Below, piece by piece: positions 1-8,434 of a DNA stretch of 64,000 nucleotides. Below the pieces are notes generated by a model. The model was not told the DNA's origin, did no database searches, and was given only the letters and a program-made list of their open reading frames with translations. A program made the position numbers and the translations under genes. Source of the DNA: Catelliglobosispora koreensis DSM 44566. Its GTDB lineage: Bacteria; Actinomycetota; Actinomycetes; Mycobacteriales; Micromonosporaceae. Each line of letters begins with the position of its first letter. Position 1 is the stretch's first letter. The stretch lies in assembly GCF_000379685.1 (NCBI RefSeq), contig NZ_KB903249.1:1319911-1383910 (forward strand), read 5' to 3'.

Positions 1-297
1 TTCGATGACACGGGGATGAAACGTCGGGCCCGTTCCGCCGACGGGGCCGGTCTCGCTGCGCAGGTTGTTGTTCGCGGCCGCCTCTGACGACAGCAATGCC
101 TTGAGCGCTTCGGTGAGCACACCGTTGAGACGGGTGACGTCAGCGACGCAATCGGGTGCCACACCTCCGTTAGCCGCGCGGCAAACGACGTTGAGGTCGG
201 GGCTATCGCCAAGGCTGGGACCGCTCTGACAGCTGGCCGTTAGCAGGGCGAACACGATCAGGGCGAGGCGCGGCAAGCGGCGTCCAGTGTGGACCAT
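1..297 (-). CDS. Putative lipoprotein, 3' end outside window
   Basis: Reading leftward from the ATG at 295-297, an open frame runs 99 codons to the window edge without a stop. The N-terminus is a lipoprotein signal: basic residues at 5-10, a hydrophobic stretch, then lipobox LTASC with Cys23 as the likely lipidated residue. After this the chain is hydrophilic, with Cys and Asn/Ala-rich segments and no family that I recognise. It should be anchored on the outer face of the membrane. The start is well supported by the signal peptide; the C-terminal part is missing from the window. Confidence 0.6.
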   Translation of the reverse strand, partial: MVHTGRRLPRLALIVFALLTASCQSGPSLGDSPDLNVVCRAANGGVAPDCVADVTRLNGVLTEALKALLSSEAAANNNLRSETGPVGGTGPTFHPRVIE

Positions 298-326
298 GCG
301 CCACACGATACATCTGCGGATGTGAA

Positions 327-1241
327 TTACATCAGGTGTTCGGCGGAGGCAAGATAGTCGCGGCCTTCGTCAAGATGACCATGCCGCAGGAGGTAGAGAC
401 CGGAGGAGACGCGTTCGGTAAAGCCCCACTGCCAGATCTCTTCCACGCCAACGCCGGTGGCCGACGCCAGGCGCCCGGCATAGCCGCGCAGCAGCTTCGC
501 GGGAGTGGCCGAGCTGAGAACCTCGGCGGTCCAGCCGCGCAGGACCACGCCAAGGTCGTAGGCAGGCGGCGCGGGCAGTCCATCCGGGTCGACGAACACG
601 TATCCCGCGTCCGCGCCCTGCCGCGGCTGCAAAACGGCCAGCGCGTTGTCGGGGTGCGGATCGCCGTGGCACAGCACGAGCCGGTCGGCACGAAACGTCT
701 GCTCCAGATCGTCGGCATAGGACAGTGCCCTGTCGACGACCTGACGTGAGCACGGCTGACCCAGCTCCGTCCACAAGTCGCTGATGAGCTCCCGCAGCTG
801 GGTGGCTTTCGTCGGCGTGCTCACGGCGGCGGGGGCTGGAAGGCGCCACGCGAGCTTTAGCGTGGCCGCCAGGATGTCCAGCGACTCTTCCGCGGGCCGC
901 GCTAAGGGTGCCCCGAGCGGCTCCAGGAGGACGGCGTCACGGCTCAGGTCGTGGCGGTAGACGCGAACATAGCCACATCCGCCTGCCGCTACGAGCGTCC
1001 GCACCTGGGTGGCGAAATCAAGGCCTGGCAGTTGCAGCTTGAGGACCGCGCACGTGCCGTCTTGCCGCGTAACGCGGACGACCAGCGCTACCGTCCCGCC
1101 ATCGAGCACCTCGCCAAGCCGCAGCGACCAGGCTTCGCTCAAGTGACTGACGTAGCCCGGAAGCGAAGCCAGCCACGCCCTGCCGGTCTCACCACGGCTG
1201 TCGGCTGTCCGGCGCACCATGATGGGGACCTGCGGGACCAT
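327..1241 (-). CDS. Aminoglycoside phosphotransferase-fold kinase (APH(6)-like)
   Basis: This 304-residue cytoplasmic kinase carries the APH catalytic loop HGDPHPDN at about 192-199 and the metal-binding segment VDPDG at about 218-222. Lys68 in a VLKL strand is the probable ATP-binding lysine. Overall layout resembles streptomycin/hydroxyurea 6-phosphotransferases, so transfer of the ATP gamma-phosphate to a small hydroxylated substrate is expected, but the substrate cannot be read from sequence. It is divergent from a second APH-fold gene only about 50 bp away. An alternative start is the internal Met8. Confidence 0.75.
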   Translation of the reverse strand: MVPQVPIMVRRTADSRGETGRAWLASLPGYVSHLSEAWSLRLGEVLDGGTVALVVRVTRQDGTCAVLKLQLPGLDFATQVRTLVAAGGCGYVRVYRHDLSRDAVLLEPLGAPLARPAEESLDILAATLKLAWRLPAPAAVSTPTKATQLRELISDLWTELGQPCSRQVVDRALSYADDLEQTFRADRLVLCHGDPHPDNALAVLQPRQGADAGYVFVDPDGLPAPPAYDLGVVLRGWTAEVLSSATPAKLLRGYAGRLASATGVGVEEIWQWGFTERVSSGLYLLRHGHLDEGRDYLASAEHLM

Positions 1242-1294
1242 GAGACTAGAAAATCACAAAGACACGCCACGCGCCCGTGTGCTTGGGTATCGGC

Positions 1295-2263
1295 ATGATC
1301 TTCCCGGCGGCCGCGACCGAAGCTGAGTACAAAGCGATTGGGCAAAGCGACCTGCTTCCCGGAGTCGCCCAGCTCTGCCAGCATCTGGGGCTGCCCGTGA
1401 CACAGATCGAGCCGTTCGCGGAGGGATCGCTGCCCGTGTTCGCCATCGGCCAGAGCCTGGTGCTGAAGCTCTTCCCTCCCGTGTACGGCGATGAGCTCGC
1501 CGTGGAAGCCGGAGTGATGCAGGCGCTGGAAGGCCGTCTTAGCCTGCCGACTCCAGCCCTGGAGGCGGCCGGTGTGTTCGGCGGCTGGGGCTACGTGCTG
1601 ATGGAGCGCATGCATGGCATGACCCTGCGCCGGGCTTGGCCACATCTGTCCACAGTGGAACGAGAGCGGCTCGGCAGGCAGCTCGGCGTCGCCTTGGCGG
1701 AACTGCATGCCCTCGCCCCACCCGAGCTAACTCCCATGGAAGGCCTGCCCTTCGCTGGCCCCTATCTGGAACCGCGGGACTGGACGTCCTTCGTGGCCGA
1801 ACAACGGGCGAAGTGTGTCGTGAGGCAGAAAAGCAAAGGCCTCGAAGAGCGGTGGCTAGCGCAGATTCCGTCCTTTCTGGACAGCGCTGACCTCACCTTG
1901 GAAAAACCGTCGCTCCTGCACACCGAGTTCATGGACACGCACGTGCTGGTCAGTCAGCAAACCGGGGACTGGCAGCTGTCGGGACTGTTTGATTTCGAGC
2001 CAGCGATGCAGGGCGCCCCGGAATATGACTTCGTCGCCTTTGGAGTGTTCATCTCGCGTGGGGAGGCAGCGGTTTTCCGGGCGATGACCGAAGGCTATGC
2101 CTATCCGGCCGGTGACCTCGACGGGCTGCCGAATCGGGTCATGGCCTATACGCTGCTACATGTGTATTCCAACGTGCCGTGGTATTTGCGCGAAGTGCCA
2201 GCTGGGGAAGTGACGAGCTTCGAAGAGCTGGCCCGGGTCTGGTTCGGTAACGGAAAACGGTAA
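1295..2263 (+). CDS. Phosphotransferase-family protein (divergent APH fold)
   Basis: The product is about 322 residues when started at ATG 1295; a GTG at 1277 would add six residues, and neither start has a clear Shine-Dalgarno. The APH fold is recognisable from a VLKLF strand lysine near 58, a loop LLHTEFMDTHVLV near 207-219 and the metal motif LFDFEPA near 231-237. The loop departs from the canonical HGDxxxxN: the catalytic Asp is replaced by Glu211 and the Asn position by Val. Activity is therefore uncertain. It may be a hygromycin-kinase-like enzyme or a degenerate member. Confidence 0.65.
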   Translation: MIFPAAATEAEYKAIGQSDLLPGVAQLCQHLGLPVTQIEPFAEGSLPVFAIGQSLVLKLFPPVYGDELAVEAGVMQALEGRLSLPTPALEAAGVFGGWGYVLMERMHGMTLRRAWPHLSTVERERLGRQLGVALAELHALAPPELTPMEGLPFAGPYLEPRDWTSFVAEQRAKCVVRQKSKGLEERWLAQIPSFLDSADLTLEKPSLLHTEFMDTHVLVSQQTGDWQLSGLFDFEPAMQGAPEYDFVAFGVFISRGEAAVFRAMTEGYAYPAGDLDGLPNRVMAYTLLHVYSNVPWYLREVPAGEVTSFEELARVWFGNGKR

Positions 2264-2273
2264 TCTCGCCGGC

Positions 2274-2861
2274 ATGTCAGCACCCGCTGTTTTACGTGAC
2301 GTCTTCCACGCCATCCGGCAGACCTGGGGCGAGGAAGACGATGGCATCACGTTTGACAACGGCCCGCAGCCGATTTCCCGGCTTGACGTGCTCGTGCACC
2401 GGGCACATGGGTCAATGAGCCTCACCACCTTCACCACGATTGGCATGTCCATCGCGCCCATGCCGGTGGGCCGCCCCGACGGCCCGTCCGGTGGCGGCCA
2501 GCGGGCAGAGTTGCGCCTGGCCCGGCGGGGCTGGCTGAGTAACGAGGATGAGCACGCTGTGGCGGCCCAATTGGCGAATCTGGCGGCCTACCCCTGGGAT
2601 TCGGGCGCGCCGATCGACTGGGGCCATCTGGTCGGGCTACCGCGCGAGTTCCCGGCGTTCCCCGGCTGTGCGGCGGCGTTCCTTTCTGGCCCGCTGACAG
2701 CGACAGACAAGGATTACTTCCCGACCGCCGAGGGTCCGGTGCGTGTTATCCAGGTCGTGCCGATTACCGCTGACGAGCGCACCGTCGCACGGACGATGCC
2801 GCCGATTCCGTTCATCCAGGAACTCATGACCCGAACGGATGTCTACTCCGGCCGAATCTGA
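2274..2861 (+). CDS. Suppressor-of-fused (SUFU) domain protein
   Basis: This is a 195-residue soluble protein that starts only 10 bp after the preceding gene, so the two are probably co-transcribed. The central part (roughly 45-160) has the bacterial SUFU-domain pattern: a strand region ending in RAEL, an LA.YPW segment, then IDWGHLVGLPREFPAF and a late VIQVVPITADE strand with an acidic turn. Bacterial SUFU proteins have no established enzyme activity and are often found as immunity or accessory proteins. No toxin gene is visible next to it, so its role is open. Confidence 0.65.
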   Translation: MSAPAVLRDVFHAIRQTWGEEDDGITFDNGPQPISRLDVLVHRAHGSMSLTTFTTIGMSIAPMPVGRPDGPSGGGQRAELRLARRGWLSNEDEHAVAAQLANLAAYPWDSGAPIDWGHLVGLPREFPAFPGCAAAFLSGPLTATDKDYFPTAEGPVRVIQVVPITADERTVARTMPPIPFIQELMTRTDVYSGRI

Positions 2862-2956
2862 CCGTTTTGCCAAAAAAGTCAGAAAGATGGCTGTACGTGG
2901 GCTCCATGAGGCAGATCATGGGAGTGAGCATCCGCGCTCACTGAGGAGGACGGGAC

Positions 2957-3424
2957 ATGCGCAGCTTCTACCGAATCCTTGCCTACGTCATCGCCGCCGA
3001 GGTCGCCATACAGGCGATGGTCATGGTCTATGCGGTCGCCGGCCTCGGCAAGTGGGTCGAGGGAGGTGGTGTCCTCGACAAATCGGTTATGGAAAGCGAG
3101 GCGACCCCCTTCTCTGAAGTGGTGGGATTCGCCATTCACGGCATCAACGGCATGATGGTGATTCCAGCGCTGGCTTTGATCCTGCTGATCGTGGCCTTCT
3201 TCGTTAAGGTCGCGGGCGCGGTCAAGTTCGCACTCATCGTGGTGGGTCTTGTGGCGCTGCAGATCGTTTTGGGCTTGCTCGGTCACGGCGTGCCGTTCCT
3301 GGGCGCTTTGCATGGGCTCAACGCGTTCCTTCTCGTCGGTGCTTCGCTGGCGGCCGCCCGCAATATGCGCGCGGCTCCTGACACCATCACCGCGCCCAGA
3401 ACTACTAGCCCGACGATGACCTGA
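2957..3424 (+). CDS. Small four-helix membrane protein (DUF6220-like)
   Basis: The 155-residue protein has four hydrophobic helices at about 7-30, 52-78, 85-105 and 112-132, with His at the ends of helices (HGINGMM, GHGVPF, LHGLNAF). That pattern resembles small cytochrome-b561-like or DUF6220 membrane proteins, though haem binding is only an inference. A GAGGA ribosome site precedes the ATG. It ends four bases before the multicopper oxidase gene, so the pair is almost certainly one operon and may form a redox unit at the membrane. Confidence 0.6.
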   Translation: MRSFYRILAYVIAAEVAIQAMVMVYAVAGLGKWVEGGGVLDKSVMESEATPFSEVVGFAIHGINGMMVIPALALILLIVAFFVKVAGAVKFALIVVGLVALQIVLGLLGHGVPFLGALHGLNAFLLVGASLAAARNMRAAPDTITAPRTTSPTMT

Positions 3425-3428
3425 GACC

Positions 3429-4880
3429 ATGCCTGAGCCGAAGCGGCGCACCCGCCTTCGTCTCATCGTGGGGTGCCTCGCGGTGGCGCTGATCGTCGCG
3501 CCGCTGGCCTGGTTCTGGAACGCCAGCCGTCTTCCGGCGTCGTTTCAGATCACCGATATGGGCCGGCCCGACTTCGGGGGTCATGCGGGGCACCACGACC
3601 ACGCGGGACGCAGCCTTACCAGCTTTACGGCCGATCCCGCGCGTCCCGCTGACGTGACCGTGAAACTGGTGGCGCGCAAGGAAAAGTTCACGCTTGGAAC
3701 GGGCAAGCGGTTCGACGGGTACACGCTTAACGGGCAGTCGCCGGGACCGCTGATTCAAGCGGTGCAAGGCCAGCTGGTCGAGGTGACCCTCGTCAACGAG
3801 ACCGTCCCAGACGGGATAACCCTGCACTGGCACGGCATTGATGTGCCTAACGCGGCTGATGGTGTCGCCGGTGTGACCCAGGACGCGGTCGCGACCGGAC
3901 AGCATTATGTCTACCGCTTCGTTGCCGGCCAAGCCGGAACCTTCTGGTATCACTCACATCGGCTCTCGCATCACCAGGTCGCGGGCGGACTGCTGGGCCC
4001 GATCGTGATCGCCCCGAAGACACCACTGTCCGGAGTGGACACTGTCGCCCTGCATCACCTTTACGGTGGCAACCGGACCGTCAACGGCTTAGCTGAGCAA
4101 AGTGTGCTCGCCGCCCCGGGACAGTCCGTGCGGGTGCGCGTTATCAATACCGACAACGGTTTGCTCTCGGCGTGGGTGGCAGGCGCGCCGTTCCAGGTGG
4201 CCGCGATCGACGGCACCGAAGTCAACGAGCCGGGCACGGTCGACAACGTCGCGGTTCCCGTCCCGGCCGGAGGCCGCGCCGATCTGGAGCTGACGATGCC
4301 GGCCGATGGCGGCTCGGTGCGCGTTCAGCTCGCCGGTGCGGTGTCGATCGTGCTGGGGAGCACAGCGGCGGTGGCACCAACCGTGCCAAGACCGAAGGCG
4401 ACACTGGATCTGCTGAGCTATGGCAAGCCTGCGGCGCTCGGGTTGGAGCCCGCAAACGCCACCCGCACGTTCCGCTATGACATTGGGCGCCGGCCGGGAT
4501 TCATCGACGGCAGGCCCGGCCTGTTCTGGACCGTCAATGGCCATCTGTACCCCGACATTCCCATGTTCATGGTGACCGAAGGCGACATCGTGCGGATGAC
4601 CATCAGCAACGGCAGCGGCGAAACGCACCCGATGCACCTGCACGGGCACCATGCGGTCGTGCTGGCGCGCGATGGCGTCGCGGCGACCGGAAGCCCCTGG
4701 TGGACTGACTCTCTAGAAGTTGGCAACGGCGAGTCCTACGAAATCGCGTTCGTCGCTGACAACCCTGGCCTCTGGATGGACCACTGTCACAATCTGCCCC
4801 ACGCGACCGAAGGCTTGATGGCTCACGTGATGTACGAAGGCGTGAGCACGCCGTTCCGGCTGCAAGGCGTGCCGGAGTGA
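3429..4880 (+). CDS. Membrane-anchored multicopper oxidase
   Basis: This 483-residue laccase-like oxidase couples one-electron oxidation of substrates to reduction of O2 to water. All four copper motifs are visible: HWHG near 133-136, HSH near 175-177, HPMHLHGHH near 397-405, and HCHNLPHATEGLM near 452-464 with Met as axial ligand of the type 1 copper. An N-terminal transmembrane segment (about 10-30) without a clear cleavage site anchors it, followed by a His-rich stretch HAGHHDHAG that could bind copper. It follows the small membrane protein with four bases between them. Confidence 0.9.
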   Translation: MPEPKRRTRLRLIVGCLAVALIVAPLAWFWNASRLPASFQITDMGRPDFGGHAGHHDHAGRSLTSFTADPARPADVTVKLVARKEKFTLGTGKRFDGYTLNGQSPGPLIQAVQGQLVEVTLVNETVPDGITLHWHGIDVPNAADGVAGVTQDAVATGQHYVYRFVAGQAGTFWYHSHRLSHHQVAGGLLGPIVIAPKTPLSGVDTVALHHLYGGNRTVNGLAEQSVLAAPGQSVRVRVINTDNGLLSAWVAGAPFQVAAIDGTEVNEPGTVDNVAVPVPAGGRADLELTMPADGGSVRVQLAGAVSIVLGSTAAVAPTVPRPKATLDLLSYGKPAALGLEPANATRTFRYDIGRRPGFIDGRPGLFWTVNGHLYPDIPMFMVTEGDIVRMTISNGSGETHPMHLHGHHAVVLARDGVAATGSPWWTDSLEVGNGESYEIAFVADNPGLWMDHCHNLPHATEGLMAHVMYEGVSTPFRLQGVPE

Positions 4881-4957
4881 ATCCATAACTAGCTGATTAT
4901 CGAGCCATTCAGGATCTGTCGTTGTTCGCCCGCCGGCGGTTCTGTGATCGTTAACGG

Positions 4958-5398
4958 ATGCGGGTCAACGCCTATCACCATCTCTTGCTTGACATGACTG
5001 GCCTGCATCCGGTTTGGCTCAGCGAGCTGACCGGGACCAGCCATCCTGGCTATGAGCTGAAACTGTGGGGTGACAACGTCCCAGCGGGGACGCTGCGCAC
5101 GGCGGCTGCCATGCGGGGGCAAAGCCTGGCTGGCTACACACAGGTGGTGATCGAGCCGTGGCGCCCGCAACGGGCGCTGCAGCGCGAAACCGTGGTGACT
5201 CAACCGCACCGGGGCGGTGGGCTGGAACTGTGGCTCAACGCCGCGCTCATGCGGGTGCTGCAAGTGGAACACCCTGAGGTCGCCGAGGTGGAAACCGTTG
5301 TGCCAGCTAATGAAACGGAAATGCTGGACGTCGCGAAACAGCTCGGGTTCAGGCTTTACCGAATGCATGTGATCGTCGAGGGGGAGCAGGAAGAATGA
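4958..5398 (+). CDS. GNAT acetyltransferase, C-terminal half only
   Basis: The 146-residue product matches the second half of actinobacterial GNAT enzymes: a GYTQVVI strand, a VVTQPHRGGGLELWL acyl-CoA loop region near 86-100 and an NETEMLDVAKQLGF helix near 117-130. A stop codon (4952-4954) lies just before the ATG in the same frame and only 77 bp separate it from the upstream gene. It therefore cannot extend to the usual ~300-residue double-domain length. It overlaps the next gene by four bases. It may be a functional short form or a remnant. Confidence 0.55.
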   Translation: MRVNAYHHLLLDMTGLHPVWLSELTGTSHPGYELKLWGDNVPAGTLRTAAAMRGQSLAGYTQVVIEPWRPQRALQRETVVTQPHRGGGLELWLNAALMRVLQVEHPEVAEVETVVPANETEMLDVAKQLGFRLYRMHVIVEGEQEE

Positions 5399-6203
5399 TT
5401 CTGGTTATCGGGGGTACGGGTAAGACGGGCCGCCGGATCGTGCAACGCCTTGAAGACAAAGGCTTTGCGGTCCGCATAGGGTCCCGTCCGGTGTTCGACT
5501 GGGACGACCCGTCAACCTGGGCTCCGGCGCTCGACGGGATTGACGCGGCCTACGTCGCGTTCTATCCCGATCTCGCTGTTCCGGGCGCGCCTGAGGCGAT
5601 TGAACGTCTCGCGGGGCTGGCCAAGGCGGCAGGGGTGCGCAAACTCGTGCTGCTGTCCGGCCGCGGCGAGGATGAGGCGCTGGCGAGCGAGAAGATCGTG
5701 CAGGACTCGGGTCTGCGTGGACCGTGGTGCGGGCCAGCTGGTTCAGCCAGAACTTCAGCGAGAGTTATTTGCTGGAGCCGGTCTTGTCCGGCGAGGTGGT
5801 GCTGCCTGTGGGGGAGGTAGCCGAGCCGTTCGTCGATGCTGACGACATCGCCGATGTCGCGGTGGCCGCGCTGACCGAAAGTGGTCATGACGGCGAGGTC
5901 TATGAGGTCACCGGGCCACGGCTGCTGACCTTCGCGGCGGCGGTCGCCGAGATCGCCGAGGCGGTCGGACGCGACGTGAAGTTCATCAGCGTCGAGCCGG
6001 GCGACTATGCCAAGGCATTGCTGGCCGGAGGGGTCCCGTCAGACGTCGTGGATCTGCTGATCTATCTGTTCACGACTGTCTTGGATGGACGAAACGAGCA
6101 CGTGACCGACGGGGTGCGGCGTGCGCTGGGCCGCGACCCAGGCGATTTCGCTGAGTATGTCAAGGCCACGGCTGCGACCGGAATCTGGGATCCGGCCGCC
6201 TAA
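5395..6203 (+). pseudogene. NmrA/SDR-type NAD(P)-binding protein with frameshift
   Basis: The N-terminal frame (from ATG 5395) has the Rossmann motif GGTGKTGR and runs to SEKIVQDSGL as in atypical short-chain dehydrogenases of the NmrA/QOR2 type. At 5716-5718 the expected order Leu-Arg-Trp-Thr-Val-Val-Arg-Ala-Ser-Trp is split: the continuing sequence WTVVRASWFSQNF lies in the next frame (from 5718) and goes on to a stop at 6203. Adding one base between 5717 and 5718 restores a single protein of about 269 residues. This is either a real single-base deletion or a sequencing error. The intact product would be a cytoplasmic NAD(P)-dependent reductase or redox sensor. Confidence 0.75.
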
Positions 6204-6215
6204 CCTGGGCCAACG

Positions 6216-6244
6216 GCCGGCTCCCGCAGACCGCGGGAGCCGGC
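6216..6244 (+). terminator. Strong hairpin terminator
   Basis: A perfect 12-bp GC-rich stem (6216-6227 with 6233-6244) encloses a 5-nt loop and is followed by TGTTTC. It lies 13 bases after the NmrA-type gene and 38 before the metallopeptidase start, separating the two units. Confidence 0.75.
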
Positions 6245-6281
6245 TGTTTCGCCAAACCGCCAACGCGGGTACTAAGGAGCC

Positions 6282-6959
6282 ATGCGAGCAGGCCCCTTCG
6301 CCGCGATCGTGGCCATCCTCCTCGCGGCGTGCTTCGTCGAGCCACCGCGAGACAATGCGCCGCCCTCGCCCGGCCAGCAAGAAGACGGCACGACGAGCAT
6401 CGAGGAGTTCGAAGCCGATCTCAACGGTGCGGTGAACCTCGCGGAGGATTACTGGGCCGCACAATTTCAGGCCTCGCGGCAACGGTTCGTTCCGCTGAGA
6501 TCGGTAGCGGCGTACCGGCGCGCTGGCGAAGTCGCCTGCGGGCAGCAGGCTATCCCGGAGAACAACGCCGTCTATTGTCCGGCGGGGGACTTCATCGCCT
6601 ATGACGTTGACTGGGCGGTAGTCGCGTTTCAGCGCATCGGTGATGCTTTCCTCTACTACCTCCTGGGGCACGAGTATGCCCACGCGATCCAAGCCCGGCT
6701 TGGTGTCAGCCATGAGTTCACGATCCAGTTTGAGCTGCAAGCCGACTGCATGGCCGGTGCCTACATTGGCGATTCCGTGCGCTCGGGCGGATTGCGGCTC
6801 GACGACGGAGACCTCGAGGAGTTCCGGGCCGGCCTGATCGCCGTTGGCGACGATCCGGGCCAGCCCTGGTTCGCTCCTGAATCACACGGCACAGGCGAGC
6901 AACGCTATGAGTCATTCGCTTCCGGCTACAGCGATTCCCTCGGTGCCTGTGGGCTGTAG
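6282..6959 (+). CDS. Lipoprotein neutral zinc metallopeptidase
   Basis: The 225-residue protein starts at an ATG preceded by AAGGAG. A short signal ends in lipobox LLAAC (Cys17), so the enzyme should sit on the outer membrane face. The zincin motif HEYAH at 130-134 supplies two zinc ligands and the catalytic Glu; FELQADC (about 150-156) supplies the downstream acidic ligand and matches the putative neutral zinc metallopeptidase family (YpfJ type). Four Cys residues after the anchor could form disulfides. Its 3' end may overlap the C-terminal extension of the convergent membrane protein. Confidence 0.8.
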   Translation: MRAGPFAAIVAILLAACFVEPPRDNAPPSPGQQEDGTTSIEEFEADLNGAVNLAEDYWAAQFQASRQRFVPLRSVAAYRRAGEVACGQQAIPENNAVYCPAGDFIAYDVDWAVVAFQRIGDAFLYYLLGHEYAHAIQARLGVSHEFTIQFELQADCMAGAYIGDSVRSGGLRLDDGDLEEFRAGLIAVGDDPGQPWFAPESHGTGEQRYESFASGYSDSLGACGL

Positions 6960-7059
6960 CAAGACGGGAGCCGTCTGCTCTCTGGGAAAGTGCGCGAGCG
7001 CGCCCACAGCACCCAGCACGATCCCGACGACGAGCGAGCCGGGCAGCATCGGGAGACCA

Positions 7060-8400
7060 TCAACCGGGAAGGCATAACCCGCCGCGGCCATCAGCGCTTC
7101 GGCGACCATACATTCCCAAAAGACTCAGTGGGTACGCCGTGAGCCCGCCCACGGCAACGACAATCGCTACGGTGCGGACCGTCCGGATAGGACGCTCACG
7201 GGCGCTGAGAGCCGCCACGGCGCCGATGCTCACGAGCAGTCCCGTGACCACGGCATGAACCCCGAAATAAGCCCACGGCAGACCGGTTTCCCAGTCGGGC
7301 ACGTGAACGCTGTTGGAGGCCGCCACGAACACGGCCGTCACCGCCATCACGATCAGAACACGGCGCGATGAACGTGGCGTGCGCGGAAACGCCGGCGTGA
7401 GCAACCGGCTGAGCATCCACGCTCCACATAGGACAACGATCGCGATCCCAGCCATCGCGAAACCCGCGCCAGGGCCGGCCGCGCCGGTGCGGTCGGCGAT
7501 CGCGTCCGCTGTCATGAGCACCACATAGGTCACGATGACGGGCACTATGACAGGACCTTGCCGGGCGAGTAGCAGCACGAGCCCGGCCACGATGCCCACG
7601 ATCGCGGCTTGCCTGAGTTCGTGTGCCCAAATGTGGTGCTCCCCAACGGGATCGTTCTTGTCGTTGAGGGCCGCTGTCAGGACGCTCACGGCGTACCCCC
7701 ACAGGATTATGAAAATCGTGGTGAACCCGGCGCCGGCCCACTGGATCGCGGACCACTTGCCTTGCGGGGCCACCGGATCGGTGGCGTGCACGATGGGCCG
7801 CGGCGTCACGTCGGCACGGCTCGTGGCAAGCCCGTAACCGATGAGGAAGAACGTGAAGATGAGGAGCTGGCGCACCGGGCCGCTGGCTGAGCCGACGGCC
7901 GCCTCCGAAGCGGACAGGCCATTATCGATGGTGCCGAAGGCGATTCCGCTGCCTTCGATTTCTAGCAGTGTCAGCGGAGACCACAGGGGTGCTGATGCGC
8001 CACTAAGGCTGGCATCGGTCGCTGCCTGCCAGCCGGCCGCGATGGCGGCCAGGTCCAGGACGACCGCCATACCACGGATTCCCGTGATCCAGGCGAGGGC
8101 CGGCCGGTGAGCCCGCACGAACCGCACCACCGCTACCGCGGCGACCGGGCTGAGCACAGCCCACAAAGCGTAGGCAGGTAAGGGCTGTGGATGGAAGATG
8201 GGCTCGCCACCCCGGTCGTAGCTCTCGATCGATAGCAACACGGCCAGGGCCGCCAGGGCGATGGCCACGACCAGGGGTGCGGCGGCGGCTGACCCAGCCT
8301 GGCGCAGAAAGCCCCGGTGTGCCCAGTAGAGCGGGAGGCGCTCGCCCAGCCACGTTCCCGTGACGACAGCGATCGTCGACAATATGACGTTCTGTCCCAT
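7060..8400 (-). CDS. Polytopic membrane protein, C-terminus possibly frameshifted
   Basis: This is a 446-residue integral membrane protein with about ten to eleven hydrophobic helices and a large central loop (about 150-215). I do not recognise the family. In this frame the last 18 residues after LLGMYG become Arg/Gly-rich and unlike the rest. In the next frame, from ATG 7107-7109 down to 6912, the sequence continues with a good transmembrane helix (LPGSLVVGIVLGAVGALAHF). The true C-terminus may therefore reach 6912, overlapping the metallopeptidase gene tail to tail by 48 bases. Confidence 0.6.
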   Translation of the reverse strand: MGQNVILSTIAVVTGTWLGERLPLYWAHRGFLRQAGSAAAAPLVVAIALAALAVLLSIESYDRGGEPIFHPQPLPAYALWAVLSPVAAVAVVRFVRAHRPALAWITGIRGMAVVLDLAAIAAGWQAATDASLSGASAPLWSPLTLLEIEGSGIAFGTIDNGLSASEAAVGSASGPVRQLLIFTFFLIGYGLATSRADVTPRPIVHATDPVAPQGKWSAIQWAGAGFTTIFIILWGYAVSVLTAALNDKNDPVGEHHIWAHELRQAAIVGIVAGLVLLLARQGPVIVPVIVTYVVLMTADAIADRTGAAGPGAGFAMAGIAIVVLCGAWMLSRLLTPAFPRTPRSSRRVLIVMAVTAVFVAASNSVHVPDWETGLPWAYFGVHAVVTGLLVSIGAVAALSARERPIRTVRTVAIVVAVGGLTAYPLSLLGMYGRRSADGRGGLCLPG

Positions 8401-8434
8401 GGCCGGAAATCCACATAGGGTCCGGCCTGGGTGT

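Noticed and set aside
3405-3953. Long minus-strand frames opposite the multicopper oxidase
   Set aside because: They mirror the third-codon GC bias of the real gene and carry no recognisable domain.
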